Counted from the first letter of the stretch, positions 26,524 to 35,802 are shown. The stretch is DNA of 39,716 nucleotides from CAZUVM01 sp964623885 (GCA_964623885.1 CAZUVM010000115.1:1-39716), one strand, 5' to 3'. Notes: generated by a model not told the origin, from the letters alone. Made by a program: numbers and translations.

Positions 26524-26838
26524 ATGGCAAGCCTTTGCTTGTTGGCTGAGGACGGACTAACCGCGGAACGTTGGGAATTAGGTGCTGGTCCGCTGGCTAT
26601 TGGCCGCGACGCCGCTGCTGATATCATGATTGACGACGCAGCGCTTTCGCGACGGCACTTTCTTATCGCCTGGGAGGCGAACGGTTATGTGCTCAAAGAT
26701 CTCGGTTCGCGCAATGGGACCTGGGTGGATGGACGGCAGGCGAAATCCACGCGACTGCACCACCATGATTGTATCCTGGCGGGCCGCACGTTGTTCATGT
26801 TCAACGAAACCGAGGCTACGCTGCCGCTGGATCGCTGA
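26524..26838 (+). CDS. FHA-domain protein
   Basis: This small 104-residue protein is almost entirely one FHA fold, a phosphothreonine-binding module. The key residues are seen: R28 (AIGRDAAADIMI), S42 and H45 (LSRRH), and N64 (GSRNGTWVDG). The start at 26524 has AGGAG about 8 bases upstream and is preferred to the longer frame. It is divergent from the hybrid kinase (198 bases between starts), which suggests, without proof, a shared signalling role. It ends 1 base before the convergent rimO stop. Confidence 0.9.
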   Translation: MASLCLLAEDGLTAERWELGAGPLAIGRDAAADIMIDDAALSRRHFLIAWEANGYVLKDLGSRNGTWVDGRQAKSTRLHHHDCILAGRTLFMFNETEATLPLDR

Positions 26839-26839
26839 A

Positions 26840-28525
26840 TCAGGACCGAATCGGTTCGGCAATCAAATCGTAATCGGTGCAACCGATGATTTGCACCTGT
26901 GCAAACTGGCCCACCGCCACTTCTCCTCCAACATAGACGCGGCCGTCGATATCGGGAGCATCGGCTTCCCCGCGCGCCACGAAATAGTCTTTTTTGCCTC
27001 CCGGCCCCTGCGCAGTGCTCTCGCGGATTAATCCATGCTCCCAGGAGCTAATCCGGACTCCTTGAAGGTCCTTCGGGCCGGCTCTTTTTTCGACTAGCAC
27101 CCGAAGCGTTCGCCCCACAAAAGTTCGACCGATCGAAATCGCGAGCTCGTGTTGGACAGCCATGGCGCGATCCCGCCGCTTCTTCTTCACAGCATCCGGT
27201 ATCTGGCCGGCCATCGCTCCAGCTCGCGTGCCTTCCTCTTGTGAATAGGCAAAAACGCCCAGGCGGTCAAATCGAGCGACTCGAATGAACTCCAGCAAAC
27301 ATTCAAAGCATTCTTCCGTTTCCCCGGGGAACCCGACAATGAATGTGGTCCGCAATGCGATGCCGGGAACGCCGGAGCGAATCCGCCGCAGCAAATCAAC
27401 GATATGCTGCCGCGTGGTCTCGCGCCGCATCCGCTCCAGCATATTCTCATGAATGTGCTGCAGGGGAATGTCTACATACCGCGCCACCTTGGGGCATTCG
27501 TGAATGGTTTGAATCAACTCATCGGTCCAGTGCGCCGGATGCGTGTAAAGGAGACGAATCCAGAAGTCGCCGGGTAATTCATTGAGTTCGCGCAGGAGAG
27601 TGCAAATCGTGGTAGATCCGCGCGGCAACTCCTGGACCGCGCTTCGAAAACGCTGAGGTGCGGCGATGCTACGGCTATGATTTGGCCGCAAGTCCAACCC
27701 ATAATAGGTCGAGTCCTGTGAAATCAGGTTCAACTCCTTGACTCCATCGGCCAGCAAAGCACGGGCCTCGGCTACAACGTCCCCCTGCTGCCGGCTCCGA
27801 TGGGTGCCTCGCATTCGCGGGATAATGCAAAAGCTGCAGGGATGATTACAGCCCTCTGCAATTTTTACGTACGCGAAGTGAGGCGGAGTGAGTCGAAATC
27901 TCGGCGTTGCATAATCCGGGATATACTTTGGTCGCGCATTGACATCCAATATGGGAGCGTCGTTGGATAAGCGACCTGCGGCACCATGCGATGGCCCGGG
28001 AACATTATGCTTGCCGATTTGGTGAGAGTCGTTCCCGGGCTGTTTATTCTCCGCCCTCTGGTCCAGCGTTGCGAAACGGGCCAGGATAGCTGGCTTACGC
28101 CCACGCGATGCGCGTCTTCGCCTGTCTTCCCGCCGAGCTCTGCCGGCGGCGGCTTCGCGAACGATTTCGGTCACCTTCGAGACCTGGTCGATGCCCATGA
28201 AAGCGTCCACTTCCGGCATCAGCCGCGGCAAATCGTCTCGGAAGCGTTGCGGCAAACAACCTGCCACTACCAATCCCTGGCCACGGTGGCTGGCGTCCCG
28301 GACAGCAGCCGATTCAAGGATAGTATCGACACTTTCCTCTTGAGCAGCGTCGATAAACGAGCACGTATTGACAATGACCACATCCGCCTCTGTGGTATCG
28401 TTGGTCAATTGGATGCCGTCTTTGAGCAAGGTGCCCAGCATGATCTCGGAATCCACTAGGTTCTTGGCGCAACCCAATGAAATCAGACCAACGCGCAAAG
28501 CTTGTTCAGGAGGTTTCTGACTCAT
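26840..28525 (-). CDS. rimO: Ribosomal protein S12 methylthiotransferase RimO, with two insertions
   Basis: A radical-SAM iron-sulfur enzyme that methylthiolates an Asp of ribosomal protein S12. The ATG at 28525 follows GGGAGG by 7 bases, so the frame's TTG is not used. The N-terminal cluster domain has three Cys in SLGCAKN, NTCSFID and GCLPQRF. The radical-SAM CxxxCxxC is in EGCNHPCSFCIIP near residue 220, and a TRAM domain ends the protein. 'ISLGCAKNLVDSEIMLG' distinguishes RimO from MiaB. At 561 residues it exceeds the usual 430-450: a basic linker of about 70 residues (about 137-205) precedes the radical-SAM domain, and a second of about 25 (HSRSIAAPQRFRSAVQEL...) follows 'YGLDLRPN'. Confidence 0.92.
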   Translation of the reverse strand: MSQKPPEQALRVGLISLGCAKNLVDSEIMLGTLLKDGIQLTNDTTEADVVIVNTCSFIDAAQEESVDTILESAAVRDASHRGQGLVVAGCLPQRFRDDLPRLMPEVDAFMGIDQVSKVTEIVREAAAGRARREDRRRRASRGRKPAILARFATLDQRAENKQPGNDSHQIGKHNVPGPSHGAAGRLSNDAPILDVNARPKYIPDYATPRFRLTPPHFAYVKIAEGCNHPCSFCIIPRMRGTHRSRQQGDVVAEARALLADGVKELNLISQDSTYYGLDLRPNHSRSIAAPQRFRSAVQELPRGSTTICTLLRELNELPGDFWIRLLYTHPAHWTDELIQTIHECPKVARYVDIPLQHIHENMLERMRRETTRQHIVDLLRRIRSGVPGIALRTTFIVGFPGETEECFECLLEFIRVARFDRLGVFAYSQEEGTRAGAMAGQIPDAVKKKRRDRAMAVQHELAISIGRTFVGRTLRVLVEKRAGPKDLQGVRISSWEHGLIRESTAQGPGGKKDYFVARGEADAPDIDGRVYVGGEVAVGQFAQVQIIGCTDYDLIAEPIRS

Positions 28526-28596
28526 CAAATACCTCCCAGCTTACCCTAAACTGCCCACCAGGCAATCTCGACTTGTGCTGGTAGCGATTCAGCGAT

Positions 28597-29988
28597 TCAG
28601 CTGAGGACGGGCTCTTGCCGCTTTGTTGCCGGGGTCGAGGCTTGTGGCAATACTATCCCAAATGTAGAACCGCGGTTCTGCTGGGTCTGGAATTGCAGCA
28701 CGCCGCCATTCATTTCCACAATGCGAGAAGCGATGGATAAACCCAATCCTGTGCCTTTTTCTTTTGTGGTAAAGAAGGGGTCAAACAGGCGCTTCTGCAC
28801 GGCCGGCGGGATACCCTTGCCGGTGTCGGTGACTTCGAGAATAACCACTTCCCGCTCGGTGTCCCCCAGGCGGCGGTGTTCCGGGCGCGCCCGCAAAGTA
28901 ATCGTCCCGTTCCGCCCGATGCTGTCGGCCGAGTTCTGCACAAGGTTAATCAACACTTGCTGGATTTGCGCCGGGTCCACTTTGATGGATAAAGCCACCC
29001 CGGGTTCGCTGATCAGGCGGATGCTCGAATCGGCTAGCTGCGGCGCGAGCAGACTTTGAACGTGTTGGAGCGGTTCGTTCGCCGTGATCACAATCGGATG
29101 CGGTTGCGCCGGTCGCGCAAATTGCAGGAACTCGTTGACGATTCGCTCGAGCCGCAGGATTTCCCGCTCGAGCAGTTCATTATCTCCAGGTTCCAATGCG
29201 CCGGGAGTGAGTTTGCGCTGCTGCAGGAACAGGGCTGTCTTCAGGGCGGTGAGCGGATTGCGGATTTCGTGCGCGACGCCGGCGGCCAGCAATCCAAGCG
29301 CAGCCAGCTTCTCGTTGCGCTCAGCCACAACCTGGCTCTCCTGCAGTTTGACGCGGAGTGGAGCTATCAAATCTCGATAGACCACGCCAGCCAATCCCAA
29401 CCCAAACAGGAACAATAGCCCGAGCGACCCAATGGCTGACCACCGCAACTCGGTAATCGTTCGGGTCGCGCGCGCCAGGACCTGATTGCGATAATCAAAG
29501 TGCGCTCGGGCGAGATCCTGGCCCAAGTCTAAAAACCGACGCGATTCTTCGAAAAATCCGTTGTACTCCGCCAGAGAAGCCGCAGCTTCGTGAGCCCCTT
29601 CGATTCGAGCGTGCAATTCCTGCGCCCGCTGCATGTAGATTTTGTATGCAGATTGGATTCGCTTCAGCGCTTCGTGCTCTTCGTCGGTGTTGAGGTGCGG
29701 AGCCTGTTGCCCGATCCACGATTTGAGTTCCTGGCAAGCTTCGAGGAATTCATTCCAAGCCGCGTGGTCATCGGCGCTGCCGTACCGACGCAGTTGATCG
29801 TTGGCTTGGCGCAATTTCTCCTTAAATCGATCCGCAATTTGGAAACTTTCCAAGTCCATCTCACCCAACTGCGCGCGGGTTACGTTGGCTCGCCGTTCGG
29901 TGTCCACGATCAGCACGACAATCGCTGCCCCCATCATCCCCACAGCCAAACCCAAAGCTGCCAGACGCCGATTGACGCTTATTTTCAT
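28597..29988 (-). CDS. Membrane sensor histidine kinase
   Basis: From the ATG at 29988 the product is 463 residues: helix 1 (LAALGLAVGMMGAAIVVLIV), a periplasmic helical region of about 160 residues (four-helix-bundle style, about 35-190), helix 2 (IGSLGLLFLFGLGLAGVVY), HisKA with His near 240 (GVAHEIRNPLTALKTALF), and HATPase boxes NLVQNSADS, DTGKGIP, FFTTKEKGTGLGLSIASRIV. No receiver or helix-turn-helix regulator is adjacent, so the partner is elsewhere. No ribosome binding site is convincing, and 30003 is a possible alternative start. It is divergent from the TPR-sulfotransferase and follows rimO on the same strand, separated by 71 bases. Confidence 0.92.
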   Translation of the reverse strand: MKISVNRRLAALGLAVGMMGAAIVVLIVDTERRANVTRAQLGEMDLESFQIADRFKEKLRQANDQLRRYGSADDHAAWNEFLEACQELKSWIGQQAPHLNTDEEHEALKRIQSAYKIYMQRAQELHARIEGAHEAAASLAEYNGFFEESRRFLDLGQDLARAHFDYRNQVLARATRTITELRWSAIGSLGLLFLFGLGLAGVVYRDLIAPLRVKLQESQVVAERNEKLAALGLLAAGVAHEIRNPLTALKTALFLQQRKLTPGALEPGDNELLEREILRLERIVNEFLQFARPAQPHPIVITANEPLQHVQSLLAPQLADSSIRLISEPGVALSIKVDPAQIQQVLINLVQNSADSIGRNGTITLRARPEHRRLGDTEREVVILEVTDTGKGIPPAVQKRLFDPFFTTKEKGTGLGLSIASRIVEMNGGVLQFQTQQNRGSTFGIVLPQASTPATKRQEPVLS

Positions 29989-30339
29989 TGTGAACAAAAG
30001 CATCTTAAAACTGCTGCAATTTGGAGGCCATCCTAAACAAGTGCAAAGAAACTTTGCTGATGAGCATATTCCGTATGCCAGCACAGCTCCAATCTGGCTC
30101 ATTTTCTCTGCTTTAAATTAAACACCTAAAGTTGTGCGATTCTATTCATTACCGAGGAGTAATAGGCGTTTTGTTGAAGATTCGTGGCCAATGAATCGCA
30201 CATCGGACATGAACTTTGCATCCGTTGGCACAGTCCCGGCTTAGGCCAGCCCAGAAACCCGTCCTGGCGGGAGAATACGGACCGGCGTTTTTGAGCAATT
30301 TGGGCTCGCGAGCAAAGCCCGACGCTGGTTCCCGCCGGG
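29989..30339. other. Intergenic, 351 bases, between divergent genes
   Basis: No gene is supported here; the overlapping frames are shadows. The region must contain both the histidine kinase and sulfotransferase promoters. No clear -35/-10 pair, terminator or repeat was identified by eye. Confidence 0.5.
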
Positions 30340-31917
30340 ATGGGGTTATTACCAATGCCGAACGATTTGGCCAAGTTGCAGCGGAATCCGCGTGAGGTTG
30401 CTCGCTGGCAACAAGCTCAGCAGTTCGTGCTTGGTGATCGGCACGCGCCTGCCCTCGCCAGTTACCGTGATCTCGTAAAGCGCTTCCCTGGGGTACCTCA
30501 ATTGTGGTTTGAATTGGGAATCGCGGCTGCGGGACAGTTGGAGTTTGCGGAAGCTGAACGGGCATTCACGCGAGCCGAAGCACTTGCGCCCAAAGATGTC
30601 TCCCTGCTGGTTTTGATGGGTCAGCAATACCACCGATTGCGTCGACCTGATCAGGCACGCGGCTGCTTCGAACGCGCGGTTGCTGCGGAACCAGCTTCTG
30701 TCCATGCCCGGCTCAGTCTGGCTGCCTGGTTTGAGCGGGAGCGCCGTTTGGACGATGCTTGGGCTTGCGTTGAAGCGTCCCTGGCTCGGCATCCGCAAAA
30801 CCCCCAGGTCCGCTGCGTCCAGGCGCTGCTGCTCCAGCGCAAAGGGCAACTCGCCGAAGCTGAACAAGTGCTGCGCGACATCATTGGCAACGGTACTGGC
30901 GATGCCAATGTGAAGTTTTCCAGCCGCCATCTGCTGGGTGTGGTGCTGGACGAGCAGGGACAATATGCCGAGGCCATCCATTGGTTAGGCGAGGCCAAAA
31001 AGCTGGCGCGGCAAATGAACAATACCGCGCGCATGGAACAGGATTACGACCGCGCGGTCGCGCGCCGCCGCAGTCTCCTCTCCAAACTCACGACCGAAAC
31101 CATTCGGCGCTGGCGCGCTGAAGCTCCGGCAACGCCGGCGAGTCATGGCCTGGTCCTGTTGGGCGGTCACCCTCGCAGCGGCACCACCTTGCTCGAGCAA
31201 CTGCTCGGCGCCCATCCGGAAATACTTGCCTTCGATGAATCGGAAGCGTTTGCCCACCAGATCTGGAACGAGCTTGCTCCCATGCAGAGCTCACAGGCGC
31301 TGACGCTCGATCGACTCGACCAGTTGACCGCGAACCGGCGCGCGGAATTGCGGAATCGGTATTTCAAGAGTTTGCTCCGTGAAGCGACTGGCGATGCCGC
31401 TTCGCGAATTATACTCGATAAAAATCCTTCGCCCACGGCCGGCCTCTATTTGTGGCTGCGCGTGTTCCCTGAAATCAAGGTCATTATCGCGTTGCGCGAT
31501 CCGCGCGATGTCGTGTTGAGCTGTTTCTTTCAAAACCTGATGCTGACCCCGACCAACGCCAATTTCCTTACCCTCGAGCGCACCGCCCAGCATTACGCCG
31601 ATCTTATGGACGTTTGGCTTCGTCTCCGTGACTTGGGAGGGTTCGACTGGCTTGAGACCAAGTACGAAGACGTGGTGCGCAACGTCGAAGCGGAAGGACG
31701 GCGGGTGACCGAGTTTGTCGGTCTTTCCTGGCACCCCAAACAGGCCGACCGCTCAGAATCCACGAGCGCCAAGTTTTTGTACTCACCCACTTACATCGCC
31801 GCAGCTCAGCCTGTCCACCAGCGCGCCGTTGGCCGGTGGCATCACTACGCCGAAGCTCTCGTTCCTGTCCAATCACGCCTGGCACCTTACTGCAAGGCCT
31901 TCGGCTACGATGTCTGA
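30340..31917 (+). CDS. Tetratricopeptide-repeat sulfotransferase
   Basis: The 525-residue protein joins a TPR region (about residues 20-240, with repeats such as 'LWFELGIAAAGQLEFAEAERAFTRAEALAP') to a PAPS-dependent sulfotransferase domain. The 5'-phosphosulfate-binding loop is GGHPRSGTTLLEQLL (about 275-289) and the 3'-phosphate loop is ALRDPRDVVLSCFFQ. The family transfers sulfate from PAPS to a protein, sugar or other small molecule; the acceptor is not predictable from sequence. No signal peptide is seen, so it acts in the cytoplasm. An ATG at 30355 is an alternative start. It converges on tadA, 21 bases apart. Confidence 0.9.
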   Translation: MGLLPMPNDLAKLQRNPREVARWQQAQQFVLGDRHAPALASYRDLVKRFPGVPQLWFELGIAAAGQLEFAEAERAFTRAEALAPKDVSLLVLMGQQYHRLRRPDQARGCFERAVAAEPASVHARLSLAAWFERERRLDDAWACVEASLARHPQNPQVRCVQALLLQRKGQLAEAEQVLRDIIGNGTGDANVKFSSRHLLGVVLDEQGQYAEAIHWLGEAKKLARQMNNTARMEQDYDRAVARRRSLLSKLTTETIRRWRAEAPATPASHGLVLLGGHPRSGTTLLEQLLGAHPEILAFDESEAFAHQIWNELAPMQSSQALTLDRLDQLTANRRAELRNRYFKSLLREATGDAASRIILDKNPSPTAGLYLWLRVFPEIKVIIALRDPRDVVLSCFFQNLMLTPTNANFLTLERTAQHYADLMDVWLRLRDLGGFDWLETKYEDVVRNVEAEGRRVTEFVGLSWHPKQADRSESTSAKFLYSPTYIAAAQPVHQRAVGRWHHYAEALVPVQSRLAPYCKAFGYDV

Positions 31918-31938
31918 CGAGCCGGGAATCCGGCAGGC

Positions 31939-32457
31939 TTACAAAAGAGGAACTGGACCCGTGGTTGAATCGCCGTTCTTTCCCTTTTGCCGCTGCTCTG
32001 AAAAGAATTGTTTCAGCAGCGCGCGACATTCCGGCTCGCGCACGCCTGAGGTGATGGCGCACCGATGATTCAGCGTCGGGAACTGCAGCAGGTTCAAGGC
32101 GCTGCCGGCCGCGCCGGCTTTGGGATCACTGGCGCCGAAAACGACTCGCCCGATGCGAACATGCACCAGCGCGCCGGCGCACATGGGGCAAGGTTCTTTG
32201 GTGACGTAAAGGGTGCAATCGTTTAATCGCCAGTCGCCGACCGCCTCTTCCGCCTGGGTTAGCGCGAGCATTTCGGCGTGTGCCGTTGCGTCCTTGAGCA
32301 ACTCTACTTGATTGAACGCTCGGCCGATAATGTGCGAATCGCGCACCACCACCGCTCCGACCGGCACCTCCTCCTTCGCATAAGCCCGGCGCGCCTGGCG
32401 CAGCGCTTCCCCCATGAAATACTGATCGCTGGAAAGATCGATTTCCGGCTTGTCCAT
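31939..32457 (-). CDS. tadA: tRNA-specific adenosine deaminase
   Basis: Converts A34 to inosine in the tRNA-Arg(ACG) anticodon. The 172-residue protein carries the zinc-dependent deaminase signatures: H60-A-E62 (ATAHAEML), with the catalytic Glu, and C90-P-M-C93 (KEPCPMCAGAL). The 'FNQVELLKDATAHAEMLAL' segment and the 'AGSALNLLQFPTLNHRCAITSGV' segment are typical of TadA. The C-terminal tail after about 155 is non-conserved. It is 16 bases downstream of the M20 gene on the same strand. Confidence 0.95.
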   Translation of the reverse strand: MDKPEIDLSSDQYFMGEALRQARRAYAKEEVPVGAVVVRDSHIIGRAFNQVELLKDATAHAEMLALTQAEEAVGDWRLNDCTLYVTKEPCPMCAGALVHVRIGRVVFGASDPKAGAAGSALNLLQFPTLNHRCAITSGVREPECRALLKQFFSEQRQKGKNGDSTTGPVPLL

Positions 32458-32473
32458 GCCTTGTTGATCGGAA

Positions 32474-33826
32474 TTAGTTATCTTTAGCGGTCAACTCCAA
32501 TACCGCCGCAGTCATCGCTATTATGCCCGCCTTGATAGTTGGTTCCGGAACCGGAGCCCATAGGGAGGAGTGCAAGGAAGGCAGCGCTTTGCCAGTGCGT
32601 TCGCTCTCTTTGATTGCTTCGGGCGCCACACCGCCCACATTGAACATGCAAATAGGTATCTTATCGGGCGTCCGCCCGAACTCGGCGAAATCTTCACCGC
32701 CCATCGAAGGCTTGCGCAGGAACAGATTGGTCTCGCCAAACCAGGTCTTGAACACACCCACTAATCGTTGGGTCAGCGCCGGGTCGTTGTAAGTGGCAGG
32801 GGTGGATTCATCCTCGACGGTAACCACCGGCAGCCGATCTTCAGGAAGCCCGGCGGCCAACGCTTCGCCTCGGCAAATCCGCTTAATCGCCGATAATATT
32901 TGTTCCCGCACGGCATCGGTATAGGAGCGAACCGTCAACTGCAGCTTCACTTCATCGGGAATGATGTTGTGCTTGGTGCCTCCATGAATTGATCCCACCG
33001 TTACGACCGCCGGTTCGCTTGGCTGCACTTCACGGCTGACGATGGTTTGAAGCGCCAAAATGATTTGCGCGGACAGGACGATGGGGTCCTTCGTCTTGTG
33101 CGGGTAAGCACCGTGTCCGCCGATACCGCGAACGAGAATGTCTACTGAATCCACATTGGCCATGGCGTAGCCGGATGTGTAGCCGATGGTTCCGGCGGGA
33201 ATTTCGGCGTTGTCGTGCAAGGCAAGGCAAACGTCTGGGCGTGGAAAGCGCTTAAACAGGCCGTCTGCCAGCATTGCGCGCGCGCCACCAACTGCTTCCT
33301 CGGCGGGTTGTCCGATGAATACTATTGTTCCGTGCCAGTGGTCTTTGATCTGGTTCAGGACGGAAGCAACACCCACCAAACACGTCATATGCACATCGTG
33401 ACCGCAAGCGTGCATGACTGGCACTTCCTTGCCTTGCGCGTCTTTCGTCGTCACTGTGCTGGCATAAGGCAAGCCTGTTTGCTCTTTGACGGGCAACGCA
33501 TCCATATCCGACCGCACCAACACTGTCGGACCGGCACCGTTGCGCAGCACGCCCACCACTCCATACTTACCGACGCCGGGTGTCACTTCGCAGCCGGTTT
33601 TGCGTAGTTCCTCCGCTAGGCGCGCCGAGCTCCGTTCCTCGTGGAACGAGAGCTCAGGATGGGCGTGGAGGTCCTTATAGAACTCGAATAGGGCTGGATA
33701 TTCCGCCTGCACCTGTTGCTCGACAAGCTCGCGTGTCGGTGTGGCTGCGTGCGACGGGCTTGCCAACATCGCGCCCACTGCCAGCGCCAGGATTGAGGTT
33801 TTGTTAACCGAAAGTTTATAGTTCAT
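32474..33826 (-). CDS. Secreted M20-family amidohydrolase
   Basis: The 450-residue protein begins with a signal peptide (MNYKLSVNKTSILALAVGAMLASPSHA), so it is exported. The M20D metal-dependent amidohydrolase motifs are present: 'HAHPELSFHEERSS', 'VRSDMDALPVKEQTGLPYAS', 'HACGHDVHMTCLVGVA', 'GQPAEEAVGGARAML', 'HDNAEIPAGTIGY', 'GIGGHGAYPHKTKDP' and 'GGTKHNIIPDEV'. The subfamily includes hippurate hydrolase, IAA-amino-acid hydrolases and carboxypeptidases; the substrate (an N-acyl amino acid or peptide) cannot be fixed. It is divergent from the sulfatase and runs into tadA. Confidence 0.92.
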   Translation of the reverse strand: MNYKLSVNKTSILALAVGAMLASPSHAATPTRELVEQQVQAEYPALFEFYKDLHAHPELSFHEERSSARLAEELRKTGCEVTPGVGKYGVVGVLRNGAGPTVLVRSDMDALPVKEQTGLPYASTVTTKDAQGKEVPVMHACGHDVHMTCLVGVASVLNQIKDHWHGTIVFIGQPAEEAVGGARAMLADGLFKRFPRPDVCLALHDNAEIPAGTIGYTSGYAMANVDSVDILVRGIGGHGAYPHKTKDPIVLSAQIILALQTIVSREVQPSEPAVVTVGSIHGGTKHNIIPDEVKLQLTVRSYTDAVREQILSAIKRICRGEALAAGLPEDRLPVVTVEDESTPATYNDPALTQRLVGVFKTWFGETNLFLRKPSMGGEDFAEFGRTPDKIPICMFNVGGVAPEAIKESERTGKALPSLHSSLWAPVPEPTIKAGIIAMTAAVLELTAKDN

Positions 33827-33906
33827 GCTGAAGTTCGAGTAAGATTATCAAGAACAGTCTTGAAAGGGAGGAGTTAAATTTAAGCGCCGGTTTGGAAACC
33901 ACGGAC

Positions 33907-33934
33907 GGACCGCGAGCGGTCCCCGCTCGCAGCG
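33907..33934. repeat. GC-rich nested palindromes between divergent genes
   Basis: Perfect 7-base arms ggaccgc/gcggtcc (33907-33922) adjoin a second small hairpin ccgct/agcgg (33922-33934). They lie in the gap between the M20 gene and the sulfatase and may be a dispersed hairpin repeat or a binding site. No T-run follows. Confidence 0.5.
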
Positions 33935-34083
33935 GGGAGGAATGGTCCTTGTGGGAACGGTGCCGCCGGGGACCGGCCTCGCTCTGGTCAAACGGTAAAC
34001 TTTTTCCATACACGATCCAGGAGGGCAATAGCTAAAAACGAGTTTCTTTACGTTGCATGCCACCTTAAGTTCGTGTGCAGCAC

Positions 34084-35802
34084 ATGCGCGTTGGATTGCA
34101 TTCCCGGTATCGGCTGGATTTCATAAGTGTCCTATCTGCTGCTGTCCTCTTTTGTGCTTTTTCTTTCACCGCAACTGCGCGCCCTGCTCCTCCGAACATT
34201 GTGCTCATCCTGGCCGATGATCTGGGTTTCTCTGACCTTGGTTGCTATGGGTCGGAGATTGACACCCCCAACCTGGACAAGCTGGCCGCCGGCGGATTGA
34301 GGTTCACGCAGTTTTACACCACGCCTCGTTGTTGTCCGACCCGCGCAGCCTTATTGACCGGTGTCTACCCACACCAAGCCGGTATTGGCGCCATGATGGA
34401 GGACCGCGGGCTGCCGGGTTACAGGGGCGAGCTCACCGACCATTGCCTGACTATCGCGGAGGAATTGAACTCGGCCGGCTATCACACCGCGATGGCCGGC
34501 AAATGGCATGTCTGCCACATCCATTTCGACGGCAAGAAACAATTGAATTTCGAGGCAGATACGCCCTTCTGGGACAACAAAGACAACTGGCCGTTGCAAC
34601 GCGGTTTCGAAGATTACTTCGGTGGCATTCACGGCGTGACCAGCTATTACGATCCGTTTGCTCTGGTGCAAGGCAATACGCCCATCCGGTCTGAGGGCAC
34701 AAACTTTTATTACACGGACGCCATTGCAGAAGCGGCTGTGGCCGACATCGCCAAATACGCGGGCGCCCCAACCCCTTTTTTCCTTTATGTGGCCTTCAGC
34801 GCGCCGCACTGGCCACTACAGGCGCCGGAGGCCGAGATTGCCAAATTCCGCAAGCGTTATATGGCTGGCTGGGACGTTATCCGTACCAATCGTTACCGGA
34901 ACTTGATCGAGCTTGGTCTTATCGACAGGAGTTGGCCCATGTCGCCGCGTGATGAGCGCGCGACCGCGTGGGAAAAGGTTTCAGACAAGGAGTGGGAAGC
35001 TAACCGCATGGCAACTTACGCGGCTATGGTAGAGCACATGGATCGGGGCATCGGACGAATACTCTCGAAGTTAAAAGAGAAGAACGCTGATACAAACACG
35101 CTGGTGCTGTTTTTTTCGGATAATGGCGGTTGCGCGGAGATCATCCAGCCCGACTGGAATGATGTGCCGAGCCGAACCCGGGATGGCCGGCGCATTCGAG
35201 TTGGGAACGCCGATCACACGGTCTTCGCTGGGCCTGACGATGTATGGCAAAGTTACGGCGTACCTTGGGCGAATGTCAGCGACACGCCATTTCGTCTTTA
35301 CAAACATTTCGTCCACGAAGGCGGGATCGCCACGCCTTTAATTGTCTATTGGCCGGCAGTGATCCGTCAGGCAGGCAGAATCACGCGGGAGCTTGGGCAC
35401 GTTACGGACCTAATGGCAACTTTCGTCGAAGTGGCCGGGGCGAAGCATCCGACGACTTACCATGGCCGCACCATTCTGCCACTCGAAGGCGAAAGCCTTT
35501 TGCCGGTGTTCGAAGGTCGTGAGCGCCATGATCGGTCGCCGATTTTTTGGGAACATGAAGGCAACCGCGCGGTTCGCCTCGACAAATGGAAGCTGGTGTC
35601 ACGCTATCCGCGCCCTTGGGAATTGTACGACATGAACAAAGACCGAACTGAGCTGCACGACGTCGCCTCCGAGCAGCCCGCGCTGGTGAAAGGACTCGCT
35701 CAACAATATGAGCGCTGGGCAGTGCGTTGCGGTGTCGTGCCTCCCAACCAGCTCCCGAGCCCCAAAACGATCATCCCGGCCAACACGAAAGATCCAGAGT
35801 AG
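34084..35802 (+). CDS. Secreted sulfatase (arylsulfatase family)
   Basis: From the ATG at 34084 the product is 572 residues with an N-terminal hydrophobic export segment (ISVLSAAVLFCAFSFTATA). The formylglycine site is C83-C84-P-T-R87 (CxPxR), in 'TTPRCCPTRAALLTGVYP', so an FGE enzyme elsewhere must mature it. Metal ligands D45-D46 (LADDLGFSD) and the later 'FFSDNGG' are present, as is 'GKWHVCH'. It hydrolyses sulfate esters, probably on glycans or aryl substrates; verrucomicrobia use such enzymes on sulfated polysaccharides. A GTG at 34075 could also serve as start. Confidence 0.93.
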   Translation: MRVGLHSRYRLDFISVLSAAVLFCAFSFTATARPAPPNIVLILADDLGFSDLGCYGSEIDTPNLDKLAAGGLRFTQFYTTPRCCPTRAALLTGVYPHQAGIGAMMEDRGLPGYRGELTDHCLTIAEELNSAGYHTAMAGKWHVCHIHFDGKKQLNFEADTPFWDNKDNWPLQRGFEDYFGGIHGVTSYYDPFALVQGNTPIRSEGTNFYYTDAIAEAAVADIAKYAGAPTPFFLYVAFSAPHWPLQAPEAEIAKFRKRYMAGWDVIRTNRYRNLIELGLIDRSWPMSPRDERATAWEKVSDKEWEANRMATYAAMVEHMDRGIGRILSKLKEKNADTNTLVLFFSDNGGCAEIIQPDWNDVPSRTRDGRRIRVGNADHTVFAGPDDVWQSYGVPWANVSDTPFRLYKHFVHEGGIATPLIVYWPAVIRQAGRITRELGHVTDLMATFVEVAGAKHPTTYHGRTILPLEGESLLPVFEGRERHDRSPIFWEHEGNRAVRLDKWKLVSRYPRPWELYDMNKDRTELHDVASEQPALVKGLAQQYERWAVRCGVVPPNQLPSPKTIIPANTKDPE

